NCBI GenBank assembly: GCA_015680905.1
Contig: CM027379.1
Span: forward strand, 97,887,001 to 97,951,000
Source of the DNA: Coptis chinensis
Lineage: Eukaryota > Streptophyta > Magnoliopsida > Ranunculales > Ranunculaceae
DNA length: 64,000 nt
Reading direction: 5' to 3'
Shown in pieces: positions 12,290-23,407 of this stretch. The position numbers and the translations under genes are program-made. The notes below the pieces were generated by a model. It had not been told where the DNA came from, ran no database searches, and saw only the letters and a program-made list of their open reading frames with translations. Positions within the stretch are counted from its first letter, which is position 1, and the number at the start of each line of letters is the position of its first letter.

Positions 12290-12635
12290 GTTATTTGAGC
12301 AGAACGAACGATTTACTAGACCTCGAAGAAATTCATTCAGGACTATGTGAACACCACTCCCGGGGGGCGAAGTCTTGCTCACATAGCAATGACCCAATGG
12401 TATTGGTGGCCATACATGCCAAAGGATGTTACGCGTTTGTCCGAGAAATGTGTGCCTTATCAAAAACATGATGTATGTTATGGATCAAACTTCTCGCGAT
12501 GAAGCGTCATCCAATCCATAAACCTTGGTCATTTCCGAAATGGGGCCTTGACATTGTTGGTTTATTTTCGCCAACCCCTGGTAGTGTTCGTTTCTTGCTC
12601 ATTGCAACAAATTATTTTACTAAGTGAGCGAACAA
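12290..12635 (+). pseudogene. integrase remnant of the Tat-like pol
   Basis: Pieces of a gypsy integrase in shifting frames. The zinc-binding segment is recognisable (EIHSGLCEHHS, RFVRE/CVPYQKH-like text). The start of the catalytic core follows (PWSFPKWGLDIVG with the first catalytic Asp, then GSVRFLLIATNYFTK). It breaks off at about 12635, just before the satellite, so the second and third catalytic residues are missing. Confidence 0.8.
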
Positions 12636-12801
12636 AATAAACAAGTTGAACGAAAAAACGGATCAAAATTTGTTAGTCTGTTTCCAATTCAATAGTTTCT
12701 TTTCCGTTATTATCTTTGCACTTTTCAATATTTGGTGATCAATAAAGTATTTCTTTCACTTCAGTTCTAATGGTATAATTTTGTTTCCATCGCAACATTG
12801 T

Positions 12802-14193
12802 TATCGCTACAACAAAATCTGACGAAGTTACCACGTTTAGTTTTGTCAGTCTAAGTTTGAACGCTTTTACGCTCGCTTACTTCGTTACTATCGCTACGAC
12901 AAAATCTGACCAAGTTACCGCGTTTAGCTTTGTCAGTTTAAGTTTAAACGCTTTTACGCTCGCTTAGTACATTACTATCGCTACGACAAAATCTGACGAA
13001 GTTACCACGTTTCGTTTCGTCAGTCTAAATTTGAACACTTTTACGCTAGCTTAGTTTGTTACTATCGCTACGATAAAATCTGATGAAGTTACCACGTTTA
13101 GCTTCGTCAGTTTAAGTTTGAACGCTTTTACGCTCGCTTAGTACGTTACTATCGCTACGACAAAATCTGACAAAGTTACCACGTTTAGCTTTGTCAGTCT
13201 AAGTTTGAACGCTCTTACGCTCGCTTAGTATGTTACTATCGCTACGACAAAATCTAACGGCGTTATCACATTTAGCATCGTCAGTCTAAGTTTGAACGCT
13301 CTTTCGCTTGCTTTGTTCGTTACTATCGCTACGACAAAATCTGATGAAGTTACCACGTTTAGCTTCGTCAGTCCAAGTTTGAATGTTGTTACGTTCGCTT
13401 AGTTCGTTACTATCACTACGACAAAATCTGATGAAGTTACCCCATTTAGCTTCGTCAGTCTAAGTTTGAACGCTTTTATGCTCGCTTAGTATGTTACTAT
13501 CGCTACGACAAAATCTGATGAAGTTACCCCGTTTAGCTTCGTCAGTCTAAGTTTGAACGCTTTTACGCTCGCTTAGTATGTTACTATCGCTACGACAAAA
13601 TCTGATGAAGTTACCCCGTTTAGCTTCGTCAGTCTAAGTTTGAACGCTTTTACGCTCGTTTAGTTCGTTATTATCGCTACGACAAAATCTGATGAAGTTA
13701 CCACGTTTAGCTTTGTTAGTCTAAGTTTGAACGCTGTTACGCTCGCTTAGTTCGTTACTATCGCTACGAAAAAATCTGACAAAGTTACCATGTTTAGCTT
13801 CGTCAGTCTAAGTTTGAACGTTTTTACGCTTGCTTAGTTCGTTACTATCGCTACGACAAAATTTGATGAAGTTACCGCGTTTAGCTTCGTAAGTCTTAGT
13901 TTGAACGCTTTTACGCTCGCTTAGTTCGTTACTATCGCTACGACAAACTCTGACAAAGTTACCACGTTAAGCTTCGTCAGTCTAAGTTTGGATGCTTTTA
14001 CGCTTGCTTATTTCATTACTATCGCTACAAAAAAATATGACAAAGTTACCACGTTTAGCTTCATCAGTCTAAGTTTGAACGCTTTTACGCTCGCTTAGTT
14101 CATTATTATCGCTATGACAAAATCTGACGAAGTTACCGCGTTTAGCTTCGTCAGTCTAAGTTTGACCGCTTTTACGCTTGCTTTGTCTAATTT
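12802..14193 (+). repeat. 87-bp satellite, 16 units in exact register
   Basis: The phrase TATCGCTACGAC recurs every 87 bp from 12802 to 14107, and 15 x 87 equals that distance exactly, so there is no net length change across 16 units. Each unit contains CTGACGAAG and, 13 bp later, its inverse CTTCGTCAG (often with one mismatch), a 9-bp hairpin. Units also share AAGTTTGAACGCTTTTACGCTCGC. The array lies directly after integrase. The same repeat, inverted, lies after the pol of the minus-strand relative (20433-20703), so it belongs to the element and is not an independent satellite insertion. Confidence 0.95.
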
Positions 14194-14489
14194 TGCCCAG
14201 TTAAGTTAGCATTGGGGCGTTTTTTTCTCTACATGGGGCGTCTCGTTCTATTCCATTTCAACTATATAAATCAACAACACTGTCAATTTTCCGTAAGTAC
14301 GTTCTCTAACACAACAACAATATTCAATAGCAATCCCATACTTTATTTTTATTTTCATCACAAGAATTTTTAGCCTTATAGTATTACATTCACACAATCA
14401 CATAATCATCGGTTTTTGGGAAAATCCAATGTTTCCTTACCAATTTTTCGCTTATACAACTCGTACAAATCTTTCCATTTCAAGTGAAA
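14194..14489 (+). other. spacer between the two repeat arrays of the Tat element
   Basis: Non-coding, T-rich. It contains GGGGCGT twice (near 14214 and 14236) and a TATA-like ACTATATAAATC near 14260. No ORF of note. Confidence 0.5.
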
Positions 14490-15170
14490 CTCTCTGCCAG
14501 CTTCATTATTTTTTCTAAGGCATTGTGCCGATCTTTCTACGAGAAATTTTATGAGCGAAAATTTCTGACAGCTTCATTATTTTTTCTAAGGCATTGTGCC
14601 GATATTTCTGAGCGAAACTTTTTGAGCAAACATTTTCGACAGTTTTGTTTTGTTTTTTGTTTTTTTTTCTCAAGGCCTTGTGCCGATCTTTCTACGAGAA
14701 ACTTTCCAAGCGAATTTTTTTGACAGCTTTATTAGTTTTTCTAAGGCATTGTGCCGATCTTTCTACGAGAAACTGTCCGAGTTAAACTTTCCAACAACTT
14801 CATTATTTTTTCTAAGGCATTGAGCATATTTTTCTAAGCGCATCTTTCCGAGCGACTTGAACCTTTCCAATAGTTTCATTATTTTTTCTAAGGTATTGAG
14901 CCGCTTTTTCTGAGCGAATCTTTTCGAACAAATTGAAACTTTCTGACAACTTCATTATTTTTTCTAAGGCAACGAGACGATCTTTCTGAGTGAATCATTC
15001 CGACAGCTTCATTAAGCCAATCTTTCAGAGCAAAATTTTCCGAGCGAAATTTTTCTCCCGCTTCTTTATTTTGTTCAAGGAATTAAGGCAATCTTCTGAG
15101 TGGAACTTTCTTAGCAAATCTTTCTGTCGGCTTATTTAATTCTTCTAAGACATTAATCGAAACTTCTCTT
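14490..15170 (+). repeat. degenerate 71-76-bp tandem repeat
   Basis: Roughly nine units built on CTTCATTATTTTTTCTAAGG, then CATTGTGCCGATCTTTCT and GAGCGAA. Spacings measured between matching phrases are 71, 71, 76 and 76 bp. Divergence increases toward the right. It is a second 3'-region array of the same Tat-like element and is unrelated in sequence to the 87-bp array. Confidence 0.85.
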
Positions 15171-15549
15171 CGAGGAATTTTCACTCGTATAACACTTTCG
15201 TTTCTACCGGCGGCAAAACGAAAATAACTTTTTGTCAATCTTTCAAACTTAACCAAACTTATAAAATAACTAATAAGACATATGACATACTTGTTATATG
15301 TTCTCTCGTGAGATCTTATTCGCACCTCGCACAACTAATCGCGAATAAACCAAGTTTAAGTGGGACACTACTAGCTTTTATCCCAATTAAGGGTGGACAC
15401 TTACGTTCCATGAGCCATACATTCATATTGTGCGATCCTTGTACACATACAATACACGTTATCAAGTCTTTTTTCACCCAATTTCTAGTTCTTACCGTGT
15501 TCATATATATAGCTTATTGAGTGCACATGCACTACGTTTTTAGTTCTAA
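15171..15549 (+). other. non-coding 3' region of the Tat element
   Basis: No gene recognised. Overlapping short frames on both strands (15083-15520) look like chance. The A at 15549 borders the Helitron. Confidence 0.5.
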
Positions 15550-15671
15550 CTAGATTTTGGACCCGGGCATACGCTCGGGATCTATTAAATATTTTGTGTG
15601 CTGAAAAGGCTTTATAAAATGTCTCACACAAATTTTCGAATAAGAATATATTGAGATAGTCTATTCACTTT

Positions 15672-15921
15672 CCAAGTATTTATGCACCATAATCGCTGCT
15701 CATTGATGTATTTCAGTTTATTTTCAATAAAAATATATTATGATTCGAAAATTTGCTACCGTAATTTTCAAATAGAATTATCTTAAACTCGATCTAGCTT
15801 GTATAATAATTTTATTAGATTTATGGTGATTTAGCGGCAAATTTTCGAATCAGAATATATTTTTATTGAAAATAAACCGAAATACATTAATGAGCAGCGA
15901 TTATGGTGAATAAGTACTTGG
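15672..15921. repeat. 85-bp inverted repeat inside the Helitron
   Basis: The left arm 15672-15756 (CCAAGTATTTATGCACC...) and right arm 15837-15921 (...GGTGAATAAGTACTTGG) are near-perfect inverse copies, separated by 80 bp. The spacer plus the start of the right arm is directly repeated at about 15977-16060. A transcript would fold into a long hairpin that could feed small-RNA production. Confidence 0.9.
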
Positions 15922-16529
15922 AAACTAAGGGGTCAAATTAAGATAGCCTCTTTACTTTGTGGTTTAGAATATTAATCCGTAATTTTCAAATGAAATTATC
16001 TTAAACTCGATCTAGCTTGTATAATAGTTTTATTAGATTTATGGTGATTTAGCAGTAAATCATTACCGTTCGACTTACGTACTAATGTGTACAAATCATT
16101 AAAACAGATTGATTGTTTCCATATCCTCAAAGAATACGCTACTCCCACTTGAAAAGTTTTATCACATGAACGTGTCCTACGAATGGGTGTCATTATATTA
16201 AATTATTCTAAAAAATATTAGCAACTATGCATAGCTATGAGATATGAAAATTATATTAATTACTTATTTAAATTTTTTGCACCACTCTCTATAAAAAGGA
16301 AGCATCAAACCTTGATAAAACTCATTGACTTCTTTTTATTGTTAGGTTTAATAATAGAAGTTTGATTAAAGTTTTGTGAGAATACCCAATGTGGCGAAGA
16401 TAATATTGAAGCTACTTGAATAGCAAGACATTCACAATCACAATAAAAGAATTATAATAAACACTACTTGAAATGCAAAACTATATTTGTCGAGACATTT
16501 ATTCCCCCTACATATAATACAAATATGTT

Positions 16530-17995
16530 TTAGGGTTATTAGTTCAATGCATTTGTATCAAGTTTTTGATTTTTCATTAATTATTCTTTGAGGTTAGTTT
16601 AATGTATTACGTTGCATCAAATTTCTAATTTCTCATTAATTATTCTTTGAGATTACTTCAATGCAGTTTTATCAAATTTCTGATTTTTTGTTAATTATTA
16701 TTTGAGGTTAATTCAGTGCAATTGCATCCACTTTATGATTTCCCGTTAGTTATTCATTAAAAGGTTAATTCATTATAGTTGCATCTAATTTTCGATGATT
16801 CTTTAATTAGTGTTTGAGATTACTTCATTGCATTTGCATCCAGGTTCCAATCTCAAGTTAATTATTCTTTGAGGTTAGTTCAATACATCTGCATCCAGTT
16901 TCTGATTTCCCATTAATTGTTTTTCTAGGTTAGTTCGATAGTTTACAATTTCTATACAGTTTGCATACATGTAAGAGTCTGTTTTTATAAACTCACTTTT
17001 GTTTTAGGTTCCTTATTACTTGTAATTACTCATGTGAGGAGGCTAAAAAAGTGGACATTTGTGCTTTGAGGTCAGTGTGATACAGTTACATCCAACTTCT
17101 GATTTCTAGTTAACCATTTTTTGAAGTTATTTCAATGCATTTGCATCCAATTTCGGATTTCTCGTTAGTTAATATTTGATTTTAGTTTAATACAGTTGCA
17201 CCTAAATTTTGGTTTTCTGTTAATTATTTTTTGAGGTTAGCTCAATGCAGCATCCAATTTCTGATTTTATGTTAATTGTTTTTTTTAGGTTAGTTCAATG
17301 CATTTGCATCAAGTTTCCGATTTCTCGTTAATTATTTTTTGAGGTTAGTTCAATGCAGTTATATCAAATTTATAATTTTTCGTTAATTATTCATTTAGGT
17401 TAGTTCAGTGCAGTTTCATCCATTTTTTAATGTTTCGTTAATTAGTCTTTGAGATTAGTTTATTGCATTTGGATCCAGTTTCTGATTTCCCATTAATAAC
17501 TCTTTAAGGTTAGTTTAATACATCTCAGCATCTAGTTTTTTATTATTTATGATTTTAGGTTAGTTAGATACAATTATATCCGGTTTCTGATTTCCCGTTA
17601 ACTATTCTTTGAGGTTATTTCAATACATTTGCATTTAGTTTCTGATTTCTCACCAATTATTCTATGAGGTTAGTTCAATGCAGTTGCATTCGGTTTTTGA
17701 TTTTCTGTTAATTATTTTTTGAGTTAAGTTCAATGCATTTGCATTTAGTTTCCGGTTTCCCATTAATTATTATTTGAGGTTTCTTTGATGTATGTATTTG
17801 CATATCATTTCCGATTTTCCATTAAATATTTTTCAAGGATTTGCATCCAATTTCTAATTTCTCGTTAATTACTCTCTGTCGTTAGTTTAATGCAATTTGC
17901 ATAAAGTTTCCGATTTCCCGTTAATTACTCTTTGAGCTCAGTTATGTATTTGAATCTAGTTTCCGATTTCCTTATAGTTATCCAATGTGGTGTAT
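16530..17995. repeat. Helitron minisatellite array 1, ~55-60-bp unit
   Basis: About 25 imperfect units built on GAGGTTAGTTCAATGCA, TTTGCATCCAGTTTC and GATTTCCCGTTAATTATT. Unit length varies a little and divergence is high, so the array is not recent. Confidence 0.9.
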
Positions 17996-18529
17996 AATAC
18001 CAGCCAACTTCTACTGATCCATCTATAGTGTCCTTGTAAACATGACATAAAAAGTAAATTATGCTTAATTAACTATGTGCATAGGATCATCGAAGATTAT
18101 ACAGTTCCCGATTTTTCGTTAATTATTATTTAAATTATGTATGACTCACTATGTGGAATCTTCAAAGATTATCTACAAACGGGTGTTGTTATATTAATTA
18201 TTCTGAAAAATATTTGCAAATATGCAGAACAATTATATATTAATATTATATTGATTACTCAATCAAATTTCTTATAACGTGAAAACCTCACTCTCCATTA
18301 AAAAAAAATAACTCGCCTTTGATAAAAACCCTTCAACTTCATTTTGTTGTTTAATAATAGAAGTTTGATTGAAGTTTGGTGAGATTGCCTAATAAGGCGA
18401 AGTTCATATATATTAAAACTACTTGAATAGCAAGGAGTTCCCAATCATACGGAAAGAGATAAGATAAATATCATTTTAAATGCAAAACTATACTTATCGA
18501 GACATTCTCACAACATATAACCCAACTAT

Positions 18530-19460
18530 ATTTTGAGGTTAGTTCAATTCATTTGCATTCAATTTCTGATTTTCCATTATTTATATTTTGAGGTTAGTTC
18601 AATATAGTTGCATCCAATTTCCAATTTTCGTTATTTATTTTTTGAAATCAGTTCAATGCAGTTGCATCCAGTTTCTGATTTCTCGTTAATTATTCTTTTC
18701 GGTTAGTCCAATACATTTGCATCTAATTTCCAATTTCATGTTGTTAATTGTTATATTATTTGAGGTTAGTTCAATGCATTTGTATCCAGTTTCTGATTTT
18801 CCGTTAATTATTCTATGAGATTAGTTTAATGCATTTGCATCCAGTTTCCAATTTCTCGTTTATTATTTGATAAAGTTGCATTTCCATCTAGTTTCTGATT
18901 TCCCGCTAATTATTGTTTGAGGTTAGTTCAATGAGTTTGCATTCAGTTTCCGATTTCCCGTTAATTATTTTTTGAGGTTTTGTATCTAGTTTATTTTTTT
19001 AGATTAGTTTAGTGTAGTTGCATCCGGTTTCCGATTTCCCGTTAATTATTTTTTAAGATTAGTTTCACGCATTTGCATTATGTTTCTAATTTATAATTAA
19101 TTTTTCTTTGAATTTAGTTCAATGCAGCTGCATCCAATTTCTGATTTTCCGTTAATTTAATCTTTGAGGGTTAGCTCAATGCATTTGCATCTAGTTTCCG
19201 ATTTTCTGACAATTATTTTTTTTATGTTAATTTGATATATTTGCATCCAAGTTTTAATTTTTCGTTAATTATTCTTTGAGATTAGCTTAATGCAGTTCTA
19301 TCCATATTCTTATTTTCTATTAATTACTTTTTAAGATTAGTTTAATACTTGCATTTGCATCCAGTTTCCGATTTCCCGTTAAATATTATTTGAGGTTTGT
19401 TCGACGCATTTGCATCCAGTTTTCAGTTCCCCGTTAATTGTTTTTTTATGTTAGTTTCAA
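18530..19460. repeat. Helitron minisatellite array 2, same unit
   Basis: About 16 units of the same ~55-60-bp repeat as 16530-17995, separated from it by a copy of the ~350-bp spacer. The spacer-array-spacer-array order suggests the whole module was once duplicated in tandem. Confidence 0.9.
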
Positions 19461-20015
19461 TCAATATTATATATATTTTAAAATATTTGTCATTATTGCT
19501 TTGCCGTTATTTTTTTTTTGTATTATATATTTTGTGATGTTATTTTTTGTATAATTGTTTTTAACTATGTTTTGAAGTTGTGTTATGGATATATTCAAAA
19601 TAAGTCGGTGCTTTATCATAGACACTAAAACTGTATGATTTGTAATTTTTGCAAATCACCTATTGTTTTGCAATTTTTTTTATTTGATCAAATATATAAA
19701 AATTGGAACACTAAAAGTGTTTGATTCGTAATAGGAAATTATTTTCTAGAAATCACCTATTTTTTTTATACATTTTTTTTATTTGATCAAATATATAAGA
19801 ATTAGAAATGCACTCAAACTCCCTAAATATAATAATTAAAAATACACTCAAACTGTCCAAAAAGGTTCAATGTACGTGGGATTATAGGCTATTAGAAAAT
19901 ATTATCTTTCATATTAAAGTGCCACATTGGATACAGAAAAGGCTAACTCTCATATTATAGTGCCACATTGGAGAGAAAAAATCCTCATTTAAAGGTCTCT
20001 ACTTTAGTATATAGA

Positions 20016-20432
20016 TAGTAGACTTCTAAATGCTTTACTAATTCCTTTTTCGACCAGCAACCAATTCTATACATGTCATACCCCATACCCCATATACTTA
20101 GTAATTGGATGACACCATACCTTGTTTTTTGTCACTTTGATTGCTTCATATAGTTCATATGATAAAACCTTGTTTATTTCCGCACATAACCAAAACAAAA
20201 ATCTACCATTAACGTCCTTTAATATTCTCTTGAAAGTATGCGTCGTCTGTTTTTTAATCTTTCATCGCCAGATACGAATCTTATATACCAAATTTCAAAC
20301 AACAAACATAACCAAGTAAGAACTATACTAACATTTTCGTCTTGCAACCATATCACACCTTTTCGTCTTGCAACCATATCACACCGCCTTTTTCCGTTTG
20401 CACATTGTATTCCCGTTCCTTACCACATCATG
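20016..20432. other. non-coding segment between Helitron and minus-strand Tat fragment
   Basis: Either continued 3' region of the plus-strand Tat element or the 3' UTR of the minus-strand one; I cannot tell which. It contains an exact tandem pair of 26 bp (20334-20359 and 20360-20385, unit starting TTTTCGTCTTGCAACC). Confidence 0.5.
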
Positions 20433-20703
20433 ACTTGTCGCACCGCTTGTGGTAACTTCGTCAGATTTTTTCGTAATGATAGTAATGAACTAAGTGAGCG
20501 TAAAAATGTTCAAACTTAGACTGACAAAGCTAAATGTGGTAACTTCATCAGATTTTTTCGTAATGATAGTAATGAACTAAGCGAGCGTAAAAGCGTTCAA
20601 ACTTAAACTGACGAAGCTAAATGTGGTAACTTCGTCAAATTTTTTCGTAATAAGAGTAATGAACTAAACGAGCGTAAAAACGTTCAAACTTAGATTGACA
20701 AAA
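20433..20703 (-). repeat. three inverted units of the 87-bp satellite
   Basis: Three units, spaced 88 and 87 bp, are reverse complements of the 12802-14193 unit (GTAACTTCGTCAG, GAGCGTAAAA, GTTCAAACTTAGACTGAC). They start immediately where the RNase H frame breaks off near 20704. Confidence 0.92.
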
Positions 20704-22330
20704 AGATGACTGCAAAAGTGATGTGTCTTGACCCTTCGCTTCTAACGACGGCGGAGAGATAAGCCAATGAATCTGCATGACGTATGTCATTTCGGGTCTT
20801 TGAGTGATAGAGATGCTATCAAATTGTCGAGCAAGACTATGTATCAAACTAAGATAAGCCGCCATCACATCATCTCTTGCTTCAAAAGACCCACCAAACC
20901 GATTGGCAACAAGGCGAGAATCCAGATATAACCGAGAGCTTTAGCCCCGATTAAAAAGTTGTTCTCAAGGCACAAATGGCAACCTCATACTCGGCTTCGT
21001 TATTTGCAGCGGCAAAGCCAAGTCACACAGATTTCCCAATCTTTTCTCTGCCAGATTTAACAAAAACGCATCCAATTCCAGACCCAGATTTACTATGGGA
21101 GCCATCTGAGTAAACAGTCTATAGGTCAATGGGATTAGGAATTGCGTTTTCATGTTATTCTTCGCCCCGCTTATTATTGGCGGATCGTGTCTTCCATAGA
21201 TTCTTCCTGGCACAAGAAATTGTCAATAGGAGAATCATCAATCAGAAAATCAGCTATCAAAGAAGCCAGAGCATGTCCTTTTTCAATAATACGACTTTCA
21301 AAGACAATGCTATATGTATTAAGATAACTTTCCCATTCGACTAATCTACTTGATTCCTGTGCATTACGAAAGATCTTGCGTAAGGGATTTTCAGTATAAA
21401 TTCTAACCAACCTCCCCTGGAAGTATGGTTTCAATCGGCGAGCGACATGAACCAATGCAAGTGCAATTTTTTCCATCTTTGAATAACGAGACTCAGCTCC
21501 GGTTAAAGTTTTACTGATAAAGAAGACGGGTCAACCATCATTAATGAAAAGAACAGCACTAACAGCTTGAGTTGTAACTGCCAGGTATGTGCCACTAGGT
21601 TGACCCGTTGAAGGACTTGTCAATATAGGAGGACTGACCAAGTATTTCTTCAGTTGTTGCAATGCCATCTCACAATCAACGTTCCAAGTTGCCGCCCTCT
21701 TTAAAGTCTGGAAGAAGGGATGACAACGATCGGAATATTTAGAGATAAATCTATGAAGAGCGGCAAGCGGACTAGTAAGTCGTTGAATTTCCTTCTTATT
21801 TTTTGGTGATGACATATCAATAACGGCGCGTATCTGATCAGGATTAGCCTCAATACCTCTACGAGTCATGAGGTATCCCAGAAATTTTTCAGAAGAGGCC
21901 AAAAAAGAACATTTGGCGGGATTGAGTCTCATGTTATACTTGTTAAGCCTATCAAAAACAAGTTGAAGATCGGAAAAATGATCACTAGTATGCTTCGATT
22001 TAACGACTATATCATCGATATAAGCCTCCATTATTTTTCCCAGCAGATCAAAAAAAATTGTATTGACAAGCTTTTGATAGGTTGTACCGGCATTTTTCAG
22101 ACCAAAAGGCATAACATTGTAGCAGAAAATGCCTTGGTCGGTGATGAAGGCGGTGAACTCTTGGTCATCCACATTCAAAGATATCTGGTAGTACCCTGAA
22201 GAAGCATCCATGAAAGATAGGTGTTGGAAGCCCGAAGTGGCGTCCACCAGTTCGGAAACTCGTGGCAACGGATACGGATGAATCGGACAAGCCTCGTTAA
22301 GGTTTAGATGAACTTTATGATGAGCAGGAA
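20704..22330 (-). pseudogene. RT and RNase H of the minus-strand Tat-like element
   Basis: Polymerase part of a Tat-like gypsy pol. From 22330 leftward the minus frame reads LPRVSELVDATSG, SFMDASSGYYQI (first catalytic Asp), FGLKNAGTTYQKLV, then YIDDIVVKSK (the catalytic YxDD) and FLGYLMTRRGIEANPDQ. It continues into the connection domain and RNase H (EKIALALVHVARRLKPYFQ, then RMAAYLSLIHSLARQF-like text at the left end). The main ORF covers 21531-22268 (245 codons). Frameshifts and stops separate it from 21174-21476 and 20635-20868. The RT N-terminus and all of integrase are missing, so it cannot support transposition alone. Confidence 0.92.
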
Positions 22331-22539
22331 GTTACATCAGAGGGACTTCATGTTAAGTGGGGTGAAATCCATTTCATCCAGAAGATTTAAACAGACAGAC
22401 GCCCCCGGTCGAGCCTCTGTGGAAGATGACACCTGCCATTACCTCTTACAAGAGTTAGAGATTTTAGGCAGTACACACGTTTGGGTCCGACTGGAGATTG
22501 TCTTTTTCTTTGCATGTAACCAGCCTATCTAGGTCGGTA

Positions 22540-23230
22540 GTTTGTCTGGGATTGTGGTCTTCCCTCTAGTTGCTTCTGTGACACCTTCCTTCCTTATCGG
22601 ATCAGACCTGTCTACGACAGCAATTTTCCTCAGGTCAACGAGATCGGCCTTCCCTATCAGGTCAGTCTCGTTTGGGATATTGGTATTCCTTATATTTTAT
22701 TCTCGCGGACGCTTTCTTTCCCTCGTGCGGGTCGGACTCATGCGGGATGGCAAATTTTCTCAAATCTGCGAGGTCGGCCTTCCCTGTCAGGTTAGTCCAG
22801 TCTGGGATGAAGGTTTTCCTTATACTTTCTTCTGTGACGCCTTCTTTCCATGTCTGGTCGGACCTGTCTAGGATGGCAATTTTCCTCAAATCTACGAGGT
22901 CGGTCTCCCTGTCAGGTCGGTCCAGTCTGCGATGAAGGTTTTCCTTATACTTTCTTTCGTGACACCTTCTTTCCTTGTCCGATCGGACCTGTCTAAGATG
23001 GCGATTTTCCTCAAATCTTTGAGCCTTCCCTGTCAGTTTGGTCCAGTCTAGGATGAAGGTTTTCTCTATAGCTTTTGATATTTTATTTTGTTAGGTCAGA
23101 CCTGCCTGGGATGGCGATTTTCCTCAAATTAGCGAGGTCGGCCTCCCCTGTCAGGTACTACCTGTCTGGGATGTCGGTCTTTCCTGTCATGTCAAAATTG
23201 TCTAGGATGACATTTTTTCATAACTTATCA
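22540..23230 (-). repeat. ~120-bp tandem repeat in the leader of the minus-strand element
   Basis: About five diverged units on plus share CCTGTCAGGT, CAGTCTGGGATGAAGG and GATGGCGATTTTCCTCAAAT. Distances between matching CCCTGTCAG phrases are 120, 125, 121 and 118 bp. It is noticeably more GC-rich than its surroundings. It lies between the primer-binding site and the RT, where gag and protease should be. Confidence 0.85.
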
Positions 23231-23386
23231 AGTACCCTTCCTTGACCATCAAATTTTAAATTCTGACATCCCTTGACTCTTTATCGTTAAATTCTTTTGC
23301 AATCAAACTTCCATTGTCCCTTGTTGGAGTTAGAGATTTTTGGTGGCACGCACAATTAGCTTCGACCGGTGACTGTCTTTCTCTCT

Positions 23387-23407
23387 CCCCACAGACGGCG
23401 CCAATTA
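23387..23407 (-). other. primer-binding site of the minus-strand Tat element
   Basis: Read minus it is TAATTGGCGCCGTCTGTGGG, directly after the LTR end CCGAAACA. The TGGCGCC core is the typical plant Tat-type site. It is better preserved than the site at 10785. Confidence 0.85.

Larger units (their letters stand above)
15550..20015 (-). mobile_element. non-autonomous Helitron, 4.5 kb
   Basis: Read minus, the left end is TCTATATACTAAAGTAGAG (from 20015) preceded by A. The right end is a GC hairpin (CCCGAGCG/TATGCCCGGG), 8 bp, then CTAG (15553-15550) followed by T. These match Helitron rules: 5' TC, a 3' hairpin and CTRR, insertion between A and T. Just inside the 5' end the phrase CCAATGTGGCACT occurs twice. 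There is no Rep/helicase coding. The interior holds a large inverted repeat, two minisatellite arrays and a repeated ~350-bp spacer (about 16197-16540 resembles 18180-18540). The Helitron lies in the 3' region of the Tat-like element and so is younger. Confidence 0.85.

Noticed and set aside
12802-14193. CRISPR-like array of hairpin repeats
   Set aside because: Repeats are directly adjacent 87-bp units without unique spacers, in a plant retrotransposon; it is a satellite.
14484-14723. 79-codon ORF on plus
   Set aside because: It is the 71-76-bp repeat read as protein.
22542-22935. overlapping plus and minus ORFs of 75-109 codons
   Set aside because: They lie wholly in the ~120-bp tandem repeat and have no protein-like features.
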